Shown piece by piece: positions 19,890 through 30,356 of a stretch of DNA of 64,000 nucleotides. The stretch covers positions 88,411-152,410 of the forward strand of contig JAJJXM010000093.1 of assembly GCA_024516155.1 (NCBI GenBank), given 5' to 3'. Each line of letters starts with the position of its first letter. Within the stretch, counting starts at the first letter, position 1. The notes beneath the pieces were generated by a model that was given only the letters and a program-made list of their open reading frames with translations, did not search any database and had not been told where the DNA came from. The DNA comes from Pyronema omphalodes (taxonomy: Eukaryota > Ascomycota > Pezizomycetes > Pezizales > Pyronemataceae). Position numbers and translations under genes: made by a program.

Positions 19890-20889
19890 CAGTGCTTGGG
19901 GCGTCGGGTAGAGGTGTGTCCTGAACAGATGAACTGTCAGGGTGAGGTTCCGGTGTCGCTTTGGTCGACGTGATCGCGAGGAGAGGTAGGGGGAACATAG
20001 GCTTGAGGGCATCAAGCTCGTCCTGGGCGGCGGTAGTTGCATGTTTCGAGTGCATCAGGCTTCGCACCGGTGATGCCACTCTCGGTTTGTTGTTCACCGG
20101 TCTTCTGTTTGTCGGTGAGGTGGGTTCGGTGTTCTGGTCGCTACCCCTTCGCTTTCTCTTGCCAGGAGGGTTGCGAACAGCGTCCAGGACATCCTGAATG
20201 TCATGTTGGACAACGGACAGTTGCATAGTCATCTCTTCCATCGCTGAGGAAGAGGCCGTGAGGTTCGGTGAGGGGGGCGCCGAAATGACTTGTTGCTGTT
20301 CGTCGATTTTCTTCGTCAGGGCGTCCACAGCAGCCTTGAGAGCTGCTGTTTCTGCCTGTGTAGAGTCGTATGCTGCGCGCAGCTTCGTGTTTTCGCCGGT
20401 CAGAATGGCGAAGTTCGTCATCATGACGTCGAATCTGTGGCGCATCTCATCGCTGTTGTTGCGTATGGTGTCATCGAGGGTATTGAAGCGTCGCTGTGTG
20501 CCCTGGTGGATCTGTTGTATCCCCAGGAAGCTGGCTCCAGTGAATTCGGCGTAGTTGTCTATAAACAGTTGATCTAGGGTGGCATAGTTGTCGTCAACTG
20601 CGACTGCCTCTTTAATTGCAGATACCATTATGCAACGGTAGTTACTGAACCGGCTGTGCTTAGTTGTCGCCTGTTGCTGTTTTGTTGAAGCCGAAGGAAC
20701 TGGTGATCTTGCCAAGACCACGCTCTGGAAGAGCTTTTCAGCGATGTTTCCAACAACTTCATCAACCTTTCCATCTCTTTCATCAAATGTAGGATTAGAT
20801 CCATCATGAGGAAGGTCGGCTAGAACATTGTACGCGTTTTGGGACCGTTTCGATCGTTGGGCGTTGTTCTGTCGTTGTTTTGGCGACAT
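19890..20889 (-). pseudogene. SQN-4 ORF, N-terminal part
   Basis: Encodes the family N-terminus, coiled-coil region and basic patch up to PLPDAPST, then runs into the tail of SQN-5. Together with 10556-11021 it makes up one complete ORF interrupted only by nested elements, implying the copy was coding-intact when SQN-5 arrived. Confidence 0.82.
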
Positions 20890-21083
20890 TTCCCGAGGTG
20901 GGGTAAGCCAAAACTCGTGAAAACTCTGATTTTGCGACAAAAGTCAACAAAAACAACGTAGAATTCCCTGAAAACTCAGAGAATAACGTAACAGAGTGCT
21001 GCGAATCCGAATCCGATGAGAAAACCGGGGGTTTCGGTGCTCGTTGTTGAGAATGCAGGGGGGGGGGTCGCCGTTGCCGTGTG
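19890..21083 (-). mobile_element. SQN-4, 5' part
   Basis: Resumes SQN-4 after the SQN-5/LINE-C insertion. It carries the ORF N-terminal two thirds (ATG 20889 down to 19890, no internal stop), the 5' UTR, and the 5' box with an 11-G run on the + strand (about 21058-21068). The ORF is collinear with 10556-11021. Confidence 0.85.
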
Positions 21084-21116
21084 GTTGGTGTCTTGAAAGC
21101 GGATGACCTCATGGTC
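21084..21116 (-). other. Short D-type LINE endonuclease scrap
   Basis: Minus strand reads SDHEVIRFQDTN, the last EEP motif, in the D-type version (compare 39765-39795). It is too short to assign to a full element; it may be a deletion junction or a target-site remnant. Confidence 0.45.
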
Positions 21117-21390
21117 TGAAAGCCGGGAAACGGAGATGAAGGCGAGAACGCAACCAGGATCGAGATGACGAAGGAATTTATTTAATAGATAAACAAATAT
21201 CTGAGTGAGGAAAGAAAAGGAAAACAAAACAGAACGCAGGGAGGATAAGTCCTCTTATATACATCTTTCCTCCTCTTAGATACCAAGAAACTAAATGCGT
21301 GTGACTGCTTTTACTAAACTCACTCGGTCGCTGTTCGCACAATTGCCGGCGCTCGGGTAAGCTCTGCGGAGGGCCGAGTTATAGTTCGTG
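21117..21390 (-). repeat. LTR-like remnant with TATA and AATAAA
   Basis: A 270-bp stretch interrupting LINE-E ORF1 after about 67 codons. On the minus strand it begins near GTCACGAACTATAAC, resembling the Gyp-2 LTR start (34929). It contains TATATAAG (about 21253-21260) and further on an AATAAA (about 21178-21183), as expected of a solo LTR. No clear duplication was found. Low certainty. Confidence 0.35.
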
Positions 21391-21990
21391 ACGCGGGGCC
21401 GGGGGGAAGGCGCTGAGTGATGGCGTGTGAGGCGAGCCGTGACAGAGGGGGTCGGTGGACATTGCAGAGATCGGGTCGATGGCTATGATTTGGTGTCTCG
21501 GGGTTGTCGGAATTTGGGTGGCAGGGCTGCAGGTGTCAACTGGTACCTGCATAAGCGAGGGGGTCGGCGGGAGGGGCAAATTAGCGTTCATCGCTAAATC
21601 GGGATCTCCGTAAGCGAAGGCTACGGGTCACGTGAGAGGCTCTGCTTAAGCGAGAGAAAATTTTCGCGAAGAGAGGGGGTCCGAAAGGGGGGAAATTTTG
21701 GGGTCCACCAGAACCAGTGCTGCTGGCGAAAGGGGAATTTGAGGAGGGGGGGAATTCGGTATGCCGAAACCGAATATGTGGTTTGCATGATGATCAGAGG
21801 GCGGGTGGTGGGGCGGCGTCGATGGAAAGGCCCGTTGGCCGGTCCGGAGGTCCCAGAATCGCGTTTTTCCGCTGAAACTCAACGGTAAACGGGAATTCGG
21901 GCCTGGAAATCGGGATTCGGGGTAAACTGAGTGCGATAATGCGATTTCTGTCGGCAGAGCCGGGAAATTTGAGGTTGTTGTCGAAAATGC
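21391..21990 (-). mobile_element. LINE-E 5' end: 5' UTR and ORF1 start
   Basis: ATG at 21591 starts an ORF1 N-terminus (MNANLPLPPTPSLMQVP) resembling LINE-C ORF1 (MDANAPIPATASRMQVP), cut after about 67 codons. 21592-21990 is a 5' UTR similar to that of LINE-C (19320-19758). It ends at GCATTTTCGACAAC against the duplicated 14-mer 21991-22004, that is, slightly 5'-shortened before the poly-C box. Confidence 0.7.
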
Positions 21991-23187
21991 TAATTGGGGG
22001 GGTCAGTTGGGCGCGTCGGGGGTTTGTGTATCTGAAGGCGGCCCAAACATCGGGGCCTTCTGCGGCGGCCAGGTATTCTTTCTATAATGAGTCCTTTGCA
22101 TGTCGTACTCTGCGGTAATGGGTGTTTCGGAGGCGTTTGTACTGTGCATGATGGACCAGGAGGCGAGTTAATTTCCACCTCTTTCTTGCGCTCTGCATGT
22201 TCCGGCGTGTCGTGTGTAGTTCCTCCGTCCACAACCTCTTCGAGCAAGGAGTTGGTGTGAAGGTGGGCGTCGCCTTTTGGGCGGCCCTCTGAATGGAGTC
22301 ACGAAGGAGGGCGGCCCATTCGTCCAGGTTACTCGCGGAAGGGTTTGCGCGGAGGTGTGTCCAGTATGGGCGACTGGCCTCGGCGAGGGTTCGTAGCTCC
22401 CTGGAAAAGGTGTCCCAGTCCGTTTTTTGCCAGTTGAGTCGCGGGGTGGTGGGGGTAGCGGTGGTATGGTCTGGGTGGAGAGACGTCAGTTGGAAGCGGA
22501 TGACCTCGTGATCTGAACCCGTAGCCAGGTCGTCATCGACTGCCCAGTTTGTGAGTTCCCTTGTCATCGCGGGGGATGTTAAGGTTAGGTCCAGGACCCA
22601 CGAGCCAGAGACGTCCTTGTACTGGTGGGTCGGGACGTGGGGACATTCACCAGACTCCAGTGGTGGGTTTCGATTAGTTCCACGAGCTCGTCAGCTCGGG
22701 CTCTCCTGCGAGTCTTGGAATCCCACAACGGATGGTGCGCGTTGAGGTCTCCCGTGATGACACATTGGCGAGGGAGGACGAGGGGGGTGAGGGCTCGGGG
22801 CAGGGTGTAGAGTTTGGAGATCGGGTAACGTTTGGTATATATGTTAAGTAAGTAAAAGGGGGGTATAAGGGGTGTGCGGACCTCGAGGACTTGTAGGTCC
22901 GGGTCTTCCGTAACATCTGGTCGAGGGGTGACGCTGATGTGGGGGTTCAAACGAGAGACGTAAGCGGCGGTCCGGTTGGCTTTGTGGTAGCCGCGGGGGG
23001 GAAGCAAAAGAATGAAATTGGTGTGAGTTATAGCAAATTTGGGGTCCTTGACGTTTACCTCTTGGACAAGAATGATATCAGTGGAAGCGCTTGCTGTGTT
23101 CAGCAGCGTCGTGAGGGCGGTGGTGCTACGATTCGTGTTGTGGGACACCATGTGGAGGGTCGCCGCTGATGAATGTTGTCTATTCAT
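21991..23187 (-). pseudogene. LINE-B ORF2 N-terminal half (EEP endonuclease)
   Basis: Endonuclease domain: ILVQEVN, GDLNAHHPLWDS and SDHEVIRFQ are present. It is broken by a small deletion/frameshift near 22640 (NVPT then out of frame until about 22570) and by TAG at 22082-22084 where LINE-D has Trp (DSLWKEYL). Starts at ATG 23187. Confidence 0.85.
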
Positions 23188-25100
23188 CGGCGGTCATGGT
23201 GGTATCAGCGATGGGGTTTGTTCGGCGTGAATGTTGTCGTAGGTGGTGTCCGGGCGGGTTTTCTGCCATGCCTCTCTCACTATTCCTACCTTGATTGGGC
23301 ATTTCGTGCTGTACGCTGCGTGTTGGGTGTCAGCATGTCCGGCGGCTACGCAGTTCGAGCATCTGTAAACGGTGTGGATGCATTTCCTGCCCTTCTGTTT
23401 GGGGCATTCTCCACAGAAGTGGTATTCCGTTGGGTGTACGGCGGCGCATATACCGCAGGTAGGGCCGTTATCGGCCGCGCACGTTGCGTGGTGGTGGCCA
23501 AACTTTTGGCACCTACGGCACTGGTCGATGGGCCTGGCGGACAAGAACTCGGTGACCTTCCGTGGTTCGAATAGGACGACGACTTTCGTGCGCTTCAGTG
23601 TGTTGTAGTCGTTGATGGAGCTGAGGGCGATCATGACGCTCGACACCGACTTACCGGCCCGTTTTTCGGGGTGAGATATGTATCGCGGTGGTTGGGTTAA
23701 TCGGACGGAGTGGTTACGTTCCATTTCAGCTTGCAGGTTTTGCATGCCTTCTTCGGAGTCTGGGTAGAAATCAGTTGGTACTCCGTGGACTGCCAGTTTG
23801 TACCATTTCTCATTTATGCGGGGGGGCAGCAAAGCAGGGTGCACTTTGCAGGCGGCTTCGAGTATGAGGGGCAGATGGGGGGTGATATCAGTGGGTGTAG
23901 TCTGGGGGGGGGGGGGGGGGGGTCAAAATAAGATTTCTTTCACGTTCTTCTTCACCATTGAGATAGAAACGCTCTCAGGAGCATTTGCTTTGCGCAAGGC
24001 GGCATTGACGGCGACTCCGATTGCTATTTTGGAGCTCTCTGGGAAGGAACGGGGGTCTGGGCATGGGATAATAATGTCGTTGGGGGGGGGGGATTCTTTC
24101 TTTTGGGCTTTGGCAGGCTTAGGGGTCTGTTTAGAAGGCGTGGGGACAGCAGCGGGGAATAATCTTTTCATTGCGGGTCCTTCTTCTTGCCATGGGGTGG
24201 AGAGGTTCGGATCGGGGCGGGGGGCGTGGATGGGGAGGGGGATCTTGTGTTTCATGAGCTCGTTTTCGGCTTCAAGACAGCGTTTTTTCCAGTAGGCAAG
24301 TTCCTTGGTGGAGGGGGCAGCGGGGGAGGGTGCATGAATAGAGGGGAGGTCGTTGGATTCGGGGGGGGGTTAAGCAGGGATAGTTGAGTTCTCGGGGGTG
24401 GAGGATTCGACGGGGGAAAGAAGGGCTGAGATGTCTTCGTTGGGGAGTATGACGGGGGGTGATGCGGGACAGAAGATCGTGAACGGCACGGATTGTGGAC
24501 TGGTATTTGTGGATAGATAGGAACGCCTGAGAGACTCTGTCGTTCGTGGCTCTGTCTGCGCGTCGGAACATGTCCGTGGCGGTGTTGAGATTGTCGTTAA
24601 GTTGATCGATGGATGTCGCGAGACTCTCGGTGGTGAGGGGGGCAGATGGGGAGTTGTCGATGTCAGGGCGGAGGCGTTGGACTCCAGCTGGGACTGGGGT
24701 GGATTCGGCGGCAATGTGGGTGATAGTGTGGGCGGTGCAGGTCGCGGGGCGTTTTTTTCGATTTTTCGGTGTTGCGTTGAACGGTGTACTTGGGGTCGGG
24801 GTTGGTCAATACGTCGGGGGTTTCGTTGTTATCAGGGAGGGTTTTCTTATTGTGGGGGGTCGTGGGGGGAGCGTTGCTGGTGTTGCGCGCGACGGGGGTG
24901 GGGGAGCTCTCGCGGGAAGACGCGTCTTCGCCGCTAGAGTCGTCGCTGACGTCAGAGCACGTGTCTTCGTGCATTTCCGTGTCGGACGCGTCGGACCCTT
25001 GCGGCTCCGCGTTAGCGCGTTTTTCTGTCTCGAGCGCTCGAGGGGGTGCTTTGTCGGGGGGGAGGGGCTGTTTCCCAACAGCGGAGGATCGGGTAGGCAT
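23188..25100 (-). pseudogene. LINE-B ORF1, multiply frameshifted
   Basis: ORF1 starts MPTRSSAVGKQPLPP at 25100 as in LINE-D (57779). Pieces are readable in three frames: N-terminus 24760-25100, middle 24370-24714, AYWKKRCLEAENEL to IIIPCPDP, then SVSISMVKK at 23923-24255, and the zinc-knuckle part 23194-23844 (CRRC-QKFG-H-HATC and two further Cys/His clusters). Two frame changes coincide with G-runs on the + strand: 19 G at 23904-23922 and 11 G at 24082-24092. The last codons are shifted too, so the ORF ends early at 23194. Confidence 0.8.
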
Positions 25101-25383
25101 CGGAAGCTCAGAATAAGTTGTTTTTGCGGTAGCGACAAGGAATCCGCGATTAAAGTGATGGTTTTTGATGTGGGTGGGGGGCGGTGTCGATGGAACCGGT
25201 TCGCGGGGCTTTTCTCACGGGCCCGACAACTCTTTTTTGATGAAAACTCAACGAAAAAGAGAGAGCCTGGTCTGGAAAGGCTGCAAATAGGTAATTCGGG
25301 GCTGCCGAACAATAATCCGCGATAAAATCTTTCGATTTCGGCGTGGTTGTTGAAAAGGCAGGGGGGGGGATCGCTTTGTGCTG
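25101..25383 (-). promoter_or_regulatory. LINE-B 5' UTR
   Basis: No gene. The first 115 bp upstream of the ATG match the LINE-D 5' UTR (57780-57907). The distal end holds the shared 5' box with a C-run (+ strand G-run about 25361-25369). Confidence 0.55.
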
Positions 25384-26030
25384 GGTGGTGTGTATATACG
25401 TGCAGTCATTGTCGATGGCAGGGTTAAGAAACGCCGTGACAACATCCATCTGGTCTATTGTCCAGTTATGTGATGCTGCTGAGCTCAGGAGATATCGCAA
25501 GGTTGCCATCTTGGACACCGGTGCATATGTCTCGTCATAGTCGACACCAGGAACTTGTTCGTAGCCTTTGATAACTAGGCGGGCCTTGTATTTTGTCGAA
25601 CCATCCGCATTCTGTTTCGTCTTGTAGATCCACGTGCATTTAAGTGACTTGCATCCGAACGGGAGAGATAAAGGGGTATCTGTTTATGGAGAGCTAGACG
25701 AAGCAGGTGAAAGGGTTGAACCGGCAAAGGCTTGGAAGGTTTGATTTTCGAGAAGAGCATCCCATTCCTGTTGCATCGCAGCATTCCAATGCTCACTATC
25801 CGGACTGTTAATGGCAGCATTGTATGTGAGAGGGTCACAGTCAGCATAAGCGGAGCATTCGGGGTCATCGACATCAGTGTCTTCAATGGTCATTGATTTG
25901 ACGAAGTTTGATCGAAACAGTGAGGCTTGTTGTTCTGAAGAAACGACCTCGGTGTAGAATTTTGTGTTTTCAGTGTTCTCTCTTTTGGCACCAGGAGCGG
26001 AGGTGACCACCTACACGACTGGGCAATCAC
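25384..26030 (-). pseudogene. Cop-1 reverse transcriptase, N-terminal part
   Basis: Copia-type RT opening: NAAINSPDSEHWNAAMQQEWDALL, then CTWIYKTKQNADGSTKYKARLVIKGYEQ, DYDETYAPVSKMATLRYLL and IDQMDVVTAFLN. TAA at 25684-25686 lies in the same frame between the two blocks, and TAG at 26011-26013 lies near the upstream edge. The sequence ends at DNDCTYI where the LINE-B 5' end begins. The YVDD box is not in the window. Confidence 0.85.
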
Positions 26031-26433
26031 CTAAATGGCAAGATTAGAAACAGTGTCAAAAGTAAAAAGCGGAACAAGAAACTTAGGCTCCAAAAAGTCA
26101 CGGAAAGAAACAGAAGCAAAACTTTTAATCACACAAGCTGAGCACCTCTTCTCTCATAGAGGGGAAGTTCTTGAAGAAAGACTTTTGAGAAACAGAAAGA
26201 AGCGGAAAAACGGAACGGAATGATGAGAGATGTTGCTCTAAGAGCCTGCGTCCTCCAAGCACACAGATTTTATTACTCAACTGAATTGAGCACCGAACCA
26301 TTCGGGGAGTGGTAGGTCAGACACGGGAGCGAGGGGTGGACAGAGGACGGAGGAAAAGAAAGAACGAAAGAGCGGAAAAGAGAACATAAAGAGAAACGGA
26401 AAAGGGGGAAAAGGAAAACATGCGGAAACATAC
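26031..26433 (-). other. 403-bp insert in Cop-1 pol with intron-like ends
   Basis: No protein similarity recognised. On the minus strand it begins GTATGT (26433-26428) and ends TTTAG at 26031, with CTAAT about 15 nt before the end, as fungal introns do. Joining its flanks keeps the pol frame (AGT codon 26434/26030-26029), but a TAG follows six codons later. It may be an intron, a decayed insertion, or a chance match; an AATAAA motif lies inside near 26270. Confidence 0.35.
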
Positions 26434-27635
26434 TTTCTGTGGACTGCCCTGAGTCTGCCATCAAAATGTCCTCTGCCTCATCTTTGGCCGGATCCGGTAA
26501 GAGATCCAAAGCAGCTTGAATTTCACAGTGTTCCTGTGACGAAACCAGGGTGGAAGAGTCAAACGCATTGACGTCTTCAACAAAGACAACACTTGAAGCA
26601 AGGCAAATACGCTTGGTTGAGAAGTCGTAGATGCGCCAGGTCTTCGTTGTGTTGGGTGCATATCCAACCATTGCACATGGCAGCGAACGGGGGCCCCAGT
26701 TTTTGTCATTGCGCCGAGCCGGAGGGATGTGTTTATAGACAAGACAACCGAAGCGGCGAAGGTGGTCGATTTGGGGAGAGGAACCGCGAGGAGTGTTGAG
26801 GAGAGATGGTAGATTCGGTAGAGATGGAGAGGGAGCAATCGAGTGTAGATGTGCTGCGGTATTGATGGCCTCGGCACAGAGAAAATGCGGTAGGTGTGAA
26901 TCGAGAAGCATACAGCGCGCCTTGGTGTTAAGAGTCTGGATCATGCGCTCCGCGGTACCATTTGTATGCTGCGTGTAAGGAGGAGCGGGTTCAAACGAGA
27001 TGCCTGCTAGATCCAGGAGATCACGGAGTTGTTGGTTGTTAAACTCACCAGTGCCGTTGTCACAACGTAGATGTTTGACAGTGTATCCTTGCTTATTTAC
27101 TCAAGCCAGAAACTTCCGGAAGACAGGCAGTATACAGTCGGTAGATTTTGAGTTCAGGAAATAGACCTTAACCCACCAAGTGAAATCATCGATATACACA
27201 ATGTAGTAGCGAGATTTCCCTAGGGTGGTGGTCGACATAGGACCACAGACATCCGAGTGAACTAAGTCGAAAGGAATCGTCGAGCGAGTGGTTGGAGATC
27301 GTATCGCAGACTGGAGTTGTTTGGCATGGACACATGGTTCGCAGTGGTCAGGCATGTCGCGCTCCGAGATGTTTTTGTTTCCCAGGAGGTGTTTCAGGGA
27401 TTCGAAATGTAGATGTCCGAGTCGCCGATGCCACGTGAGGGCAGAATTCGAGGACTGGGATTGGTGAAACTGACGATTTAAAACTCGAAGGGTCTGTTTA
27501 TCAGGTCGAGGTCGTTCTAGGGGAAGCATTTCAGAGAGCAGTGCCGGAGTAGGTACTGGGGTTTGTGGTTCTGTTGCAGGTGTAGACGTAACACGACCCG
27601 AGCGTGTGGTAACTAAAACGGTGGGATCATCTTGA
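26434..27635 (-). pseudogene. Cop-1 integrase
   Basis: GAG-pre-integrase zinc region (WHRRLGHLHFESLKHLL followed by CEPCVHAKQ) and the rve core: HSDVCGP, then CDNGTGEF, then NGTAERM give the D-D-E residues. The C-terminal part GCLVYKHIPP to MVGYAPNTTKTWRIYD is typical of copia. A TGA at 27101-27103 sits between the first and second catalytic Asp, in frame with both sides. A frameshift near 27635 separates it from the protease part. Confidence 0.88.
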
Positions 27636-28011
27636 GACCACCGGTAAAAAGGATAACAGTTGTGTCCGTAGTATCAGAGACAACGCAGCAATTGTTAGAC
27701 ATTTTTGTGGACCAGCCACATTTGTCAAATAAGGGAATAGAAAATAAAGAAAAACGGAAAACAGGGACAAGTAGGGCTGTAACGGAATGGGAGTTTGACA
27801 GACAAATCGTGCCTTTTGAAGAGGCGCTAACTGTGGAATTGTCACCCAGTCTCATGGAAATGGGAGGACAAGAAGCAAGCGAGGAAGGAACAAACAAAGA
27901 GGAGTTGTTGCAGAAGTGGTGAGTGGCTCCGGAATCAAGAATCCAAATGGAGTCAGCTGAAAAGGCAGAATGGGCGGAGAGCAGAACATCTGCCGTGAGC
28001 ATAGTAGACAC
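27636..28011 (-). pseudogene. Cop-1 protease
   Basis: Aspartic protease with WILDSGATHHFCNN (DSGA active site) followed by GDNSTVSASSKGTI. The frame is continuous from 28011 to about 27636, then shifts relative to the integrase. Confidence 0.85.
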
Positions 28012-28959
28012 GGGGAGTCAAAGGGAAAGGTCATTATCACCTTGAGTGGCAACGTTTGCACCTGCCCTGTTCCTAGAAGTCATTTCTTTCGCACGCTGGC
28101 CATTTTTCCGGATGGCACAATCAAGAGCAACATGTCCTCTTTCACCAAAATGATGACACATTAGATTGGTCTTGTTGTTCGAGGGACCTGAGTTGTCGTT
28201 GTCAGATTGTTTGCGCTTGTTTCCATTGTTATTATTGTTGTAGTTATTGTTGTCGTTAGGTTTCTTGAAACATTCCTGGGTATTGTGGTTGTTCTTTCAG
28301 CAGTGTGTACACCATCGTCTACCATTTCTAATGGCGGCGCTGAAAGCTTCACCCACAGAACCAACGCCGTGGGATTTGTTGATTCCTAGCGTGGTGTTGC
28401 ATGCAAAGATCCGGTGAGTAAGCGCATCCAGGGTGAGGACCTGGTTCTCAAGTTGTAGGCGCAAGAGTGAGTATTGGGCAGGCATGTTGGTAATGACGTG
28501 ATGAACAAGGGCTTCTTCGGTAATGGCGCTCGCTGTGTTGGCAAGTTGTAGTCGTATTACCTGTAACCGAGCAATGCAGGAGACCATTGTCTCATTAGCG
28601 GTGGGTATGCACCGATCGAACTGGGTGCGAAGGTTCCGTTGACCACCGAGGTCTTGAGAGTTGTTGCACTTGAGTTCGAGGGCACGCCAGATCTCAGGAG
28701 CTGTTTTCGTCGAGTCAATGTGTTCTTGAATCCACTCGCTTGTGGACTCGATAATCATTAGGCGTGCTTCCTTGGCCTTGTTGTTCCAAGCTTTTCTGCT
28801 GCCCGCATGATCTGGAAAGGGTTCAGTACCAAGCACAATATTGAGAGCCTCGATGGAGTCAATAAGGGGTAGAATCCTCTTCCTCCACGTGGAGTAATTT
28901 CCCGAGGTGAGCTTCGCGAAGCTCGCCCCTTTCCTAGAATTAACATAGATCTCACTCAT
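28012..28959 (-). pseudogene. Cop-1 gag with zinc knuckle
   Basis: Gag of the UBN2 type: ATG at 28959 (MSEIYVNSRKG), LTSGNYSTWRKRI, then APEIWRALELKC. Open to a TGA at 28297-28299 that falls within the first zinc knuckle (CTHC-stop-KNNHNTQEC). Beyond it an Asn-rich linker and a second knuckle (CHHFGERGHVALDC) follow in which the second Cys is Phe. The stop probably replaced a Trp codon. Not functional as a single product. Confidence 0.85.
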
Positions 28960-29074
28960 ATTAACAGGAAGGGCTGACGTTTAGGAAGGTTCAAGAAAGA
29001 ATTGAAGATTAAGAATCAGTAATGAATAAGGAGAGGAGTAGAATAAAGACGTTGAGCGAAACGAAAACGCAGAA
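28960..29074 (-). other. Cop-1 untranslated leader
   Basis: Short leader between the primer binding site and the gag ATG. No gene seen. Confidence 0.6.
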
Positions 29075-29086
29075 GGGCTCATAACC
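29075..29086 (-). promoter_or_regulatory. Cop-1 primer binding site (initiator tRNA-Met half)
   Basis: GGTTATGAGCCC directly follows the 5' LTR end. Its complement GGGCTCATAACC is the anticodon arm of initiator tRNA-Met with the CAU anticodon. Drosophila copia and yeast Ty5 are known to prime from a tRNA-iMet half cut in this arm, so the same priming is inferred here. Confidence 0.75.
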
Positions 29087-29220
29087 TGTCGGAAGGACGA
29101 GCAGGCACGAGGAGAGAACGGTGGAAGTGGAGAACGAGAAACAGTTAATGTATTGAGTGAAGAACCATTTCCACCGGAAGCACAGCAAGCTAATATAGCA
29201 CCTAGTAACCCTAGCCCACA
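29087..29220 (-). repeat. Cop-1 5' LTR (134 bp)
   Basis: On the minus strand it starts TGTGGGCTAG at 29220 and ends CCGACA at 29087, i.e. TG...CA, right next to the primer binding site. The second LTR is not in the window, so the start is inferred from the TG and from the end of Gyp-2 coding sequence at 29221. Confidence 0.65.
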
Positions 29221-29230
29221 CCAGCCTTAG

Positions 29231-30351
29231 GCGTCACTTCAACAGAATCCTAGAAAAGTCCTTACTGTAGACGGAAGAGAGATTGCAAGCGGACCAGTAA
29301 TGCATGACGCTACCGTCGAATTAATCATCAACAATCACAAAGCAACGATTAAACTCCACTGTATAACCATTGGGAATTCCCCTATCATCTTGGGGCTACC
29401 GCGGTTGAAAAAACATAACCCTCAGATGAATTGGAGAGATGGAAAGGTCTTGTTCGACTCCGAGAAATGCACAAGGGAATGCCTCGAAACATCACCACAC
29501 GCGGAAGTGGTCTCCGAAAAACAGGCAATAAAAGAATACCAAATGGACGTTAACAATCCTACCAACGACGAAGATTCCGAAACAGAGGAACACCTTTGGC
29601 AACTATACGAATCAACTCGAGACACAACCCTGGAACTCTTCGACTACGAACCAACCCTGACCACAGAAAACGACGAAGACAAAGAAGACTTAACCGTAGT
29701 CGTTTCAAAAGAATATCATGATCACCTCCCAGTATTGAAAAAGAAAGAAACAAACAAACCCCCACCCCATCGCCACCACGACCACCGAATTCCACTAATC
29801 GACAACAAAATACCGCCTTTTGAACCTCTTCGCGCCCTCGATGAAGGAAGATTTAAAGCCGTGAAAGAATACCTTGACACCAGCGTAAAAAAGGGTGGAT
29901 CAGGAGCTGAACCTCCCCGGCCGGAGCCCCGATACACTTCGTAAAGAAAAAGGATGGGGGATTACGACTATGCGTGGACTATAGAGGATTAAACACTATT
30001 ACTATCAAAGATAGAACCCCTCTCCCCCTAATTGGAGAAGCATTGGATCGCCTATCAAAAGCAAAAATCTACACCAAATTGGACGCGAAAGATGCGTATC
30101 ACAACTTACGCATTGCCGAGGGCGACGAATGGAAAACCACCTTCCGAACAAAATCCGGGTTATACGAATACATTGTAATGCCGTTAGGGCTTACGAACGC
30201 CCCAGCATCTTTCCAGCGGTGGATGAACGAAGTCCTAAGCGACTATCTGGACATCTGTTGTATTGCATATCTCGATGATGTGTTAATTTACTCGGACGAC
30301 CTGCGACAGCATCAACAACACGTTACGAAAATATTAAAAAGAATGCAGGAA
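29231..30351 (+). pseudogene. Gyp-2 protease C-terminus and RT N-terminal half
   Basis: 29231-29910: retropepsin end (ILGLPRLKKHNPQMNW) and an acidic linker. A frameshift near 29890 plus a TGA precedes the RT block [23 protein letters not shown]. The RT then continues [32 protein letters not shown], and the intact YLDD box (about 30269-30280). It stops at KRMQEVG, where the solo LTR inserted. Confidence 0.87.
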
Positions 30352-30356
30352 GTAGG

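Larger units (their letters stand above)
21991..25383 (-). mobile_element. LINE-B 5' part
   Basis: D-type LINE: 5' UTR 25101-25383, ORF1 23188-25100, ORF2 N-terminal half 21991-23187. The ORF2 reading RRAQLTPPI at 22004-22030 resumes as TPPITTQVGG at 6146 beyond the nested stack. Its 5' box (CAGCACAAAGCG, C-run, TGCCTTTTCAACAAC) ends at about 25383 inside the copia RT gene, so LINE-B had inserted into that copia element. Confidence 0.85.
25384..29220 (-). mobile_element. Cop-1, Ty1/copia retrotransposon, 3' part lost
   Basis: Order on the minus strand: 5' LTR, primer binding site, gag, protease, integrase, start of RT. This order (integrase before RT) defines Ty1/copia. The RT is cut at 25384 by LINE-B; RNase H and the 3' LTR are not in the window. 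Several nonsense codons and one frameshift make it dead. Confidence 0.9.

Noticed and set aside
21083..21084. Assigning an exact duplication to the SQN-4 insertion (GCCGTTGCCGTGTG beside SQN-2 and at the SQN-4 5' end)
   Set aside because: The 14-mer is part of the SQN 5' end itself, so a true duplication cannot be told apart from two copies of the element end.
29070..29090. tRNA-Met anticodon-arm-like sequence, possible tRNA gene
   Set aside because: No acceptor stem, D arm or T arm around it. Its position next to the copia LTR explains it as a primer binding site.
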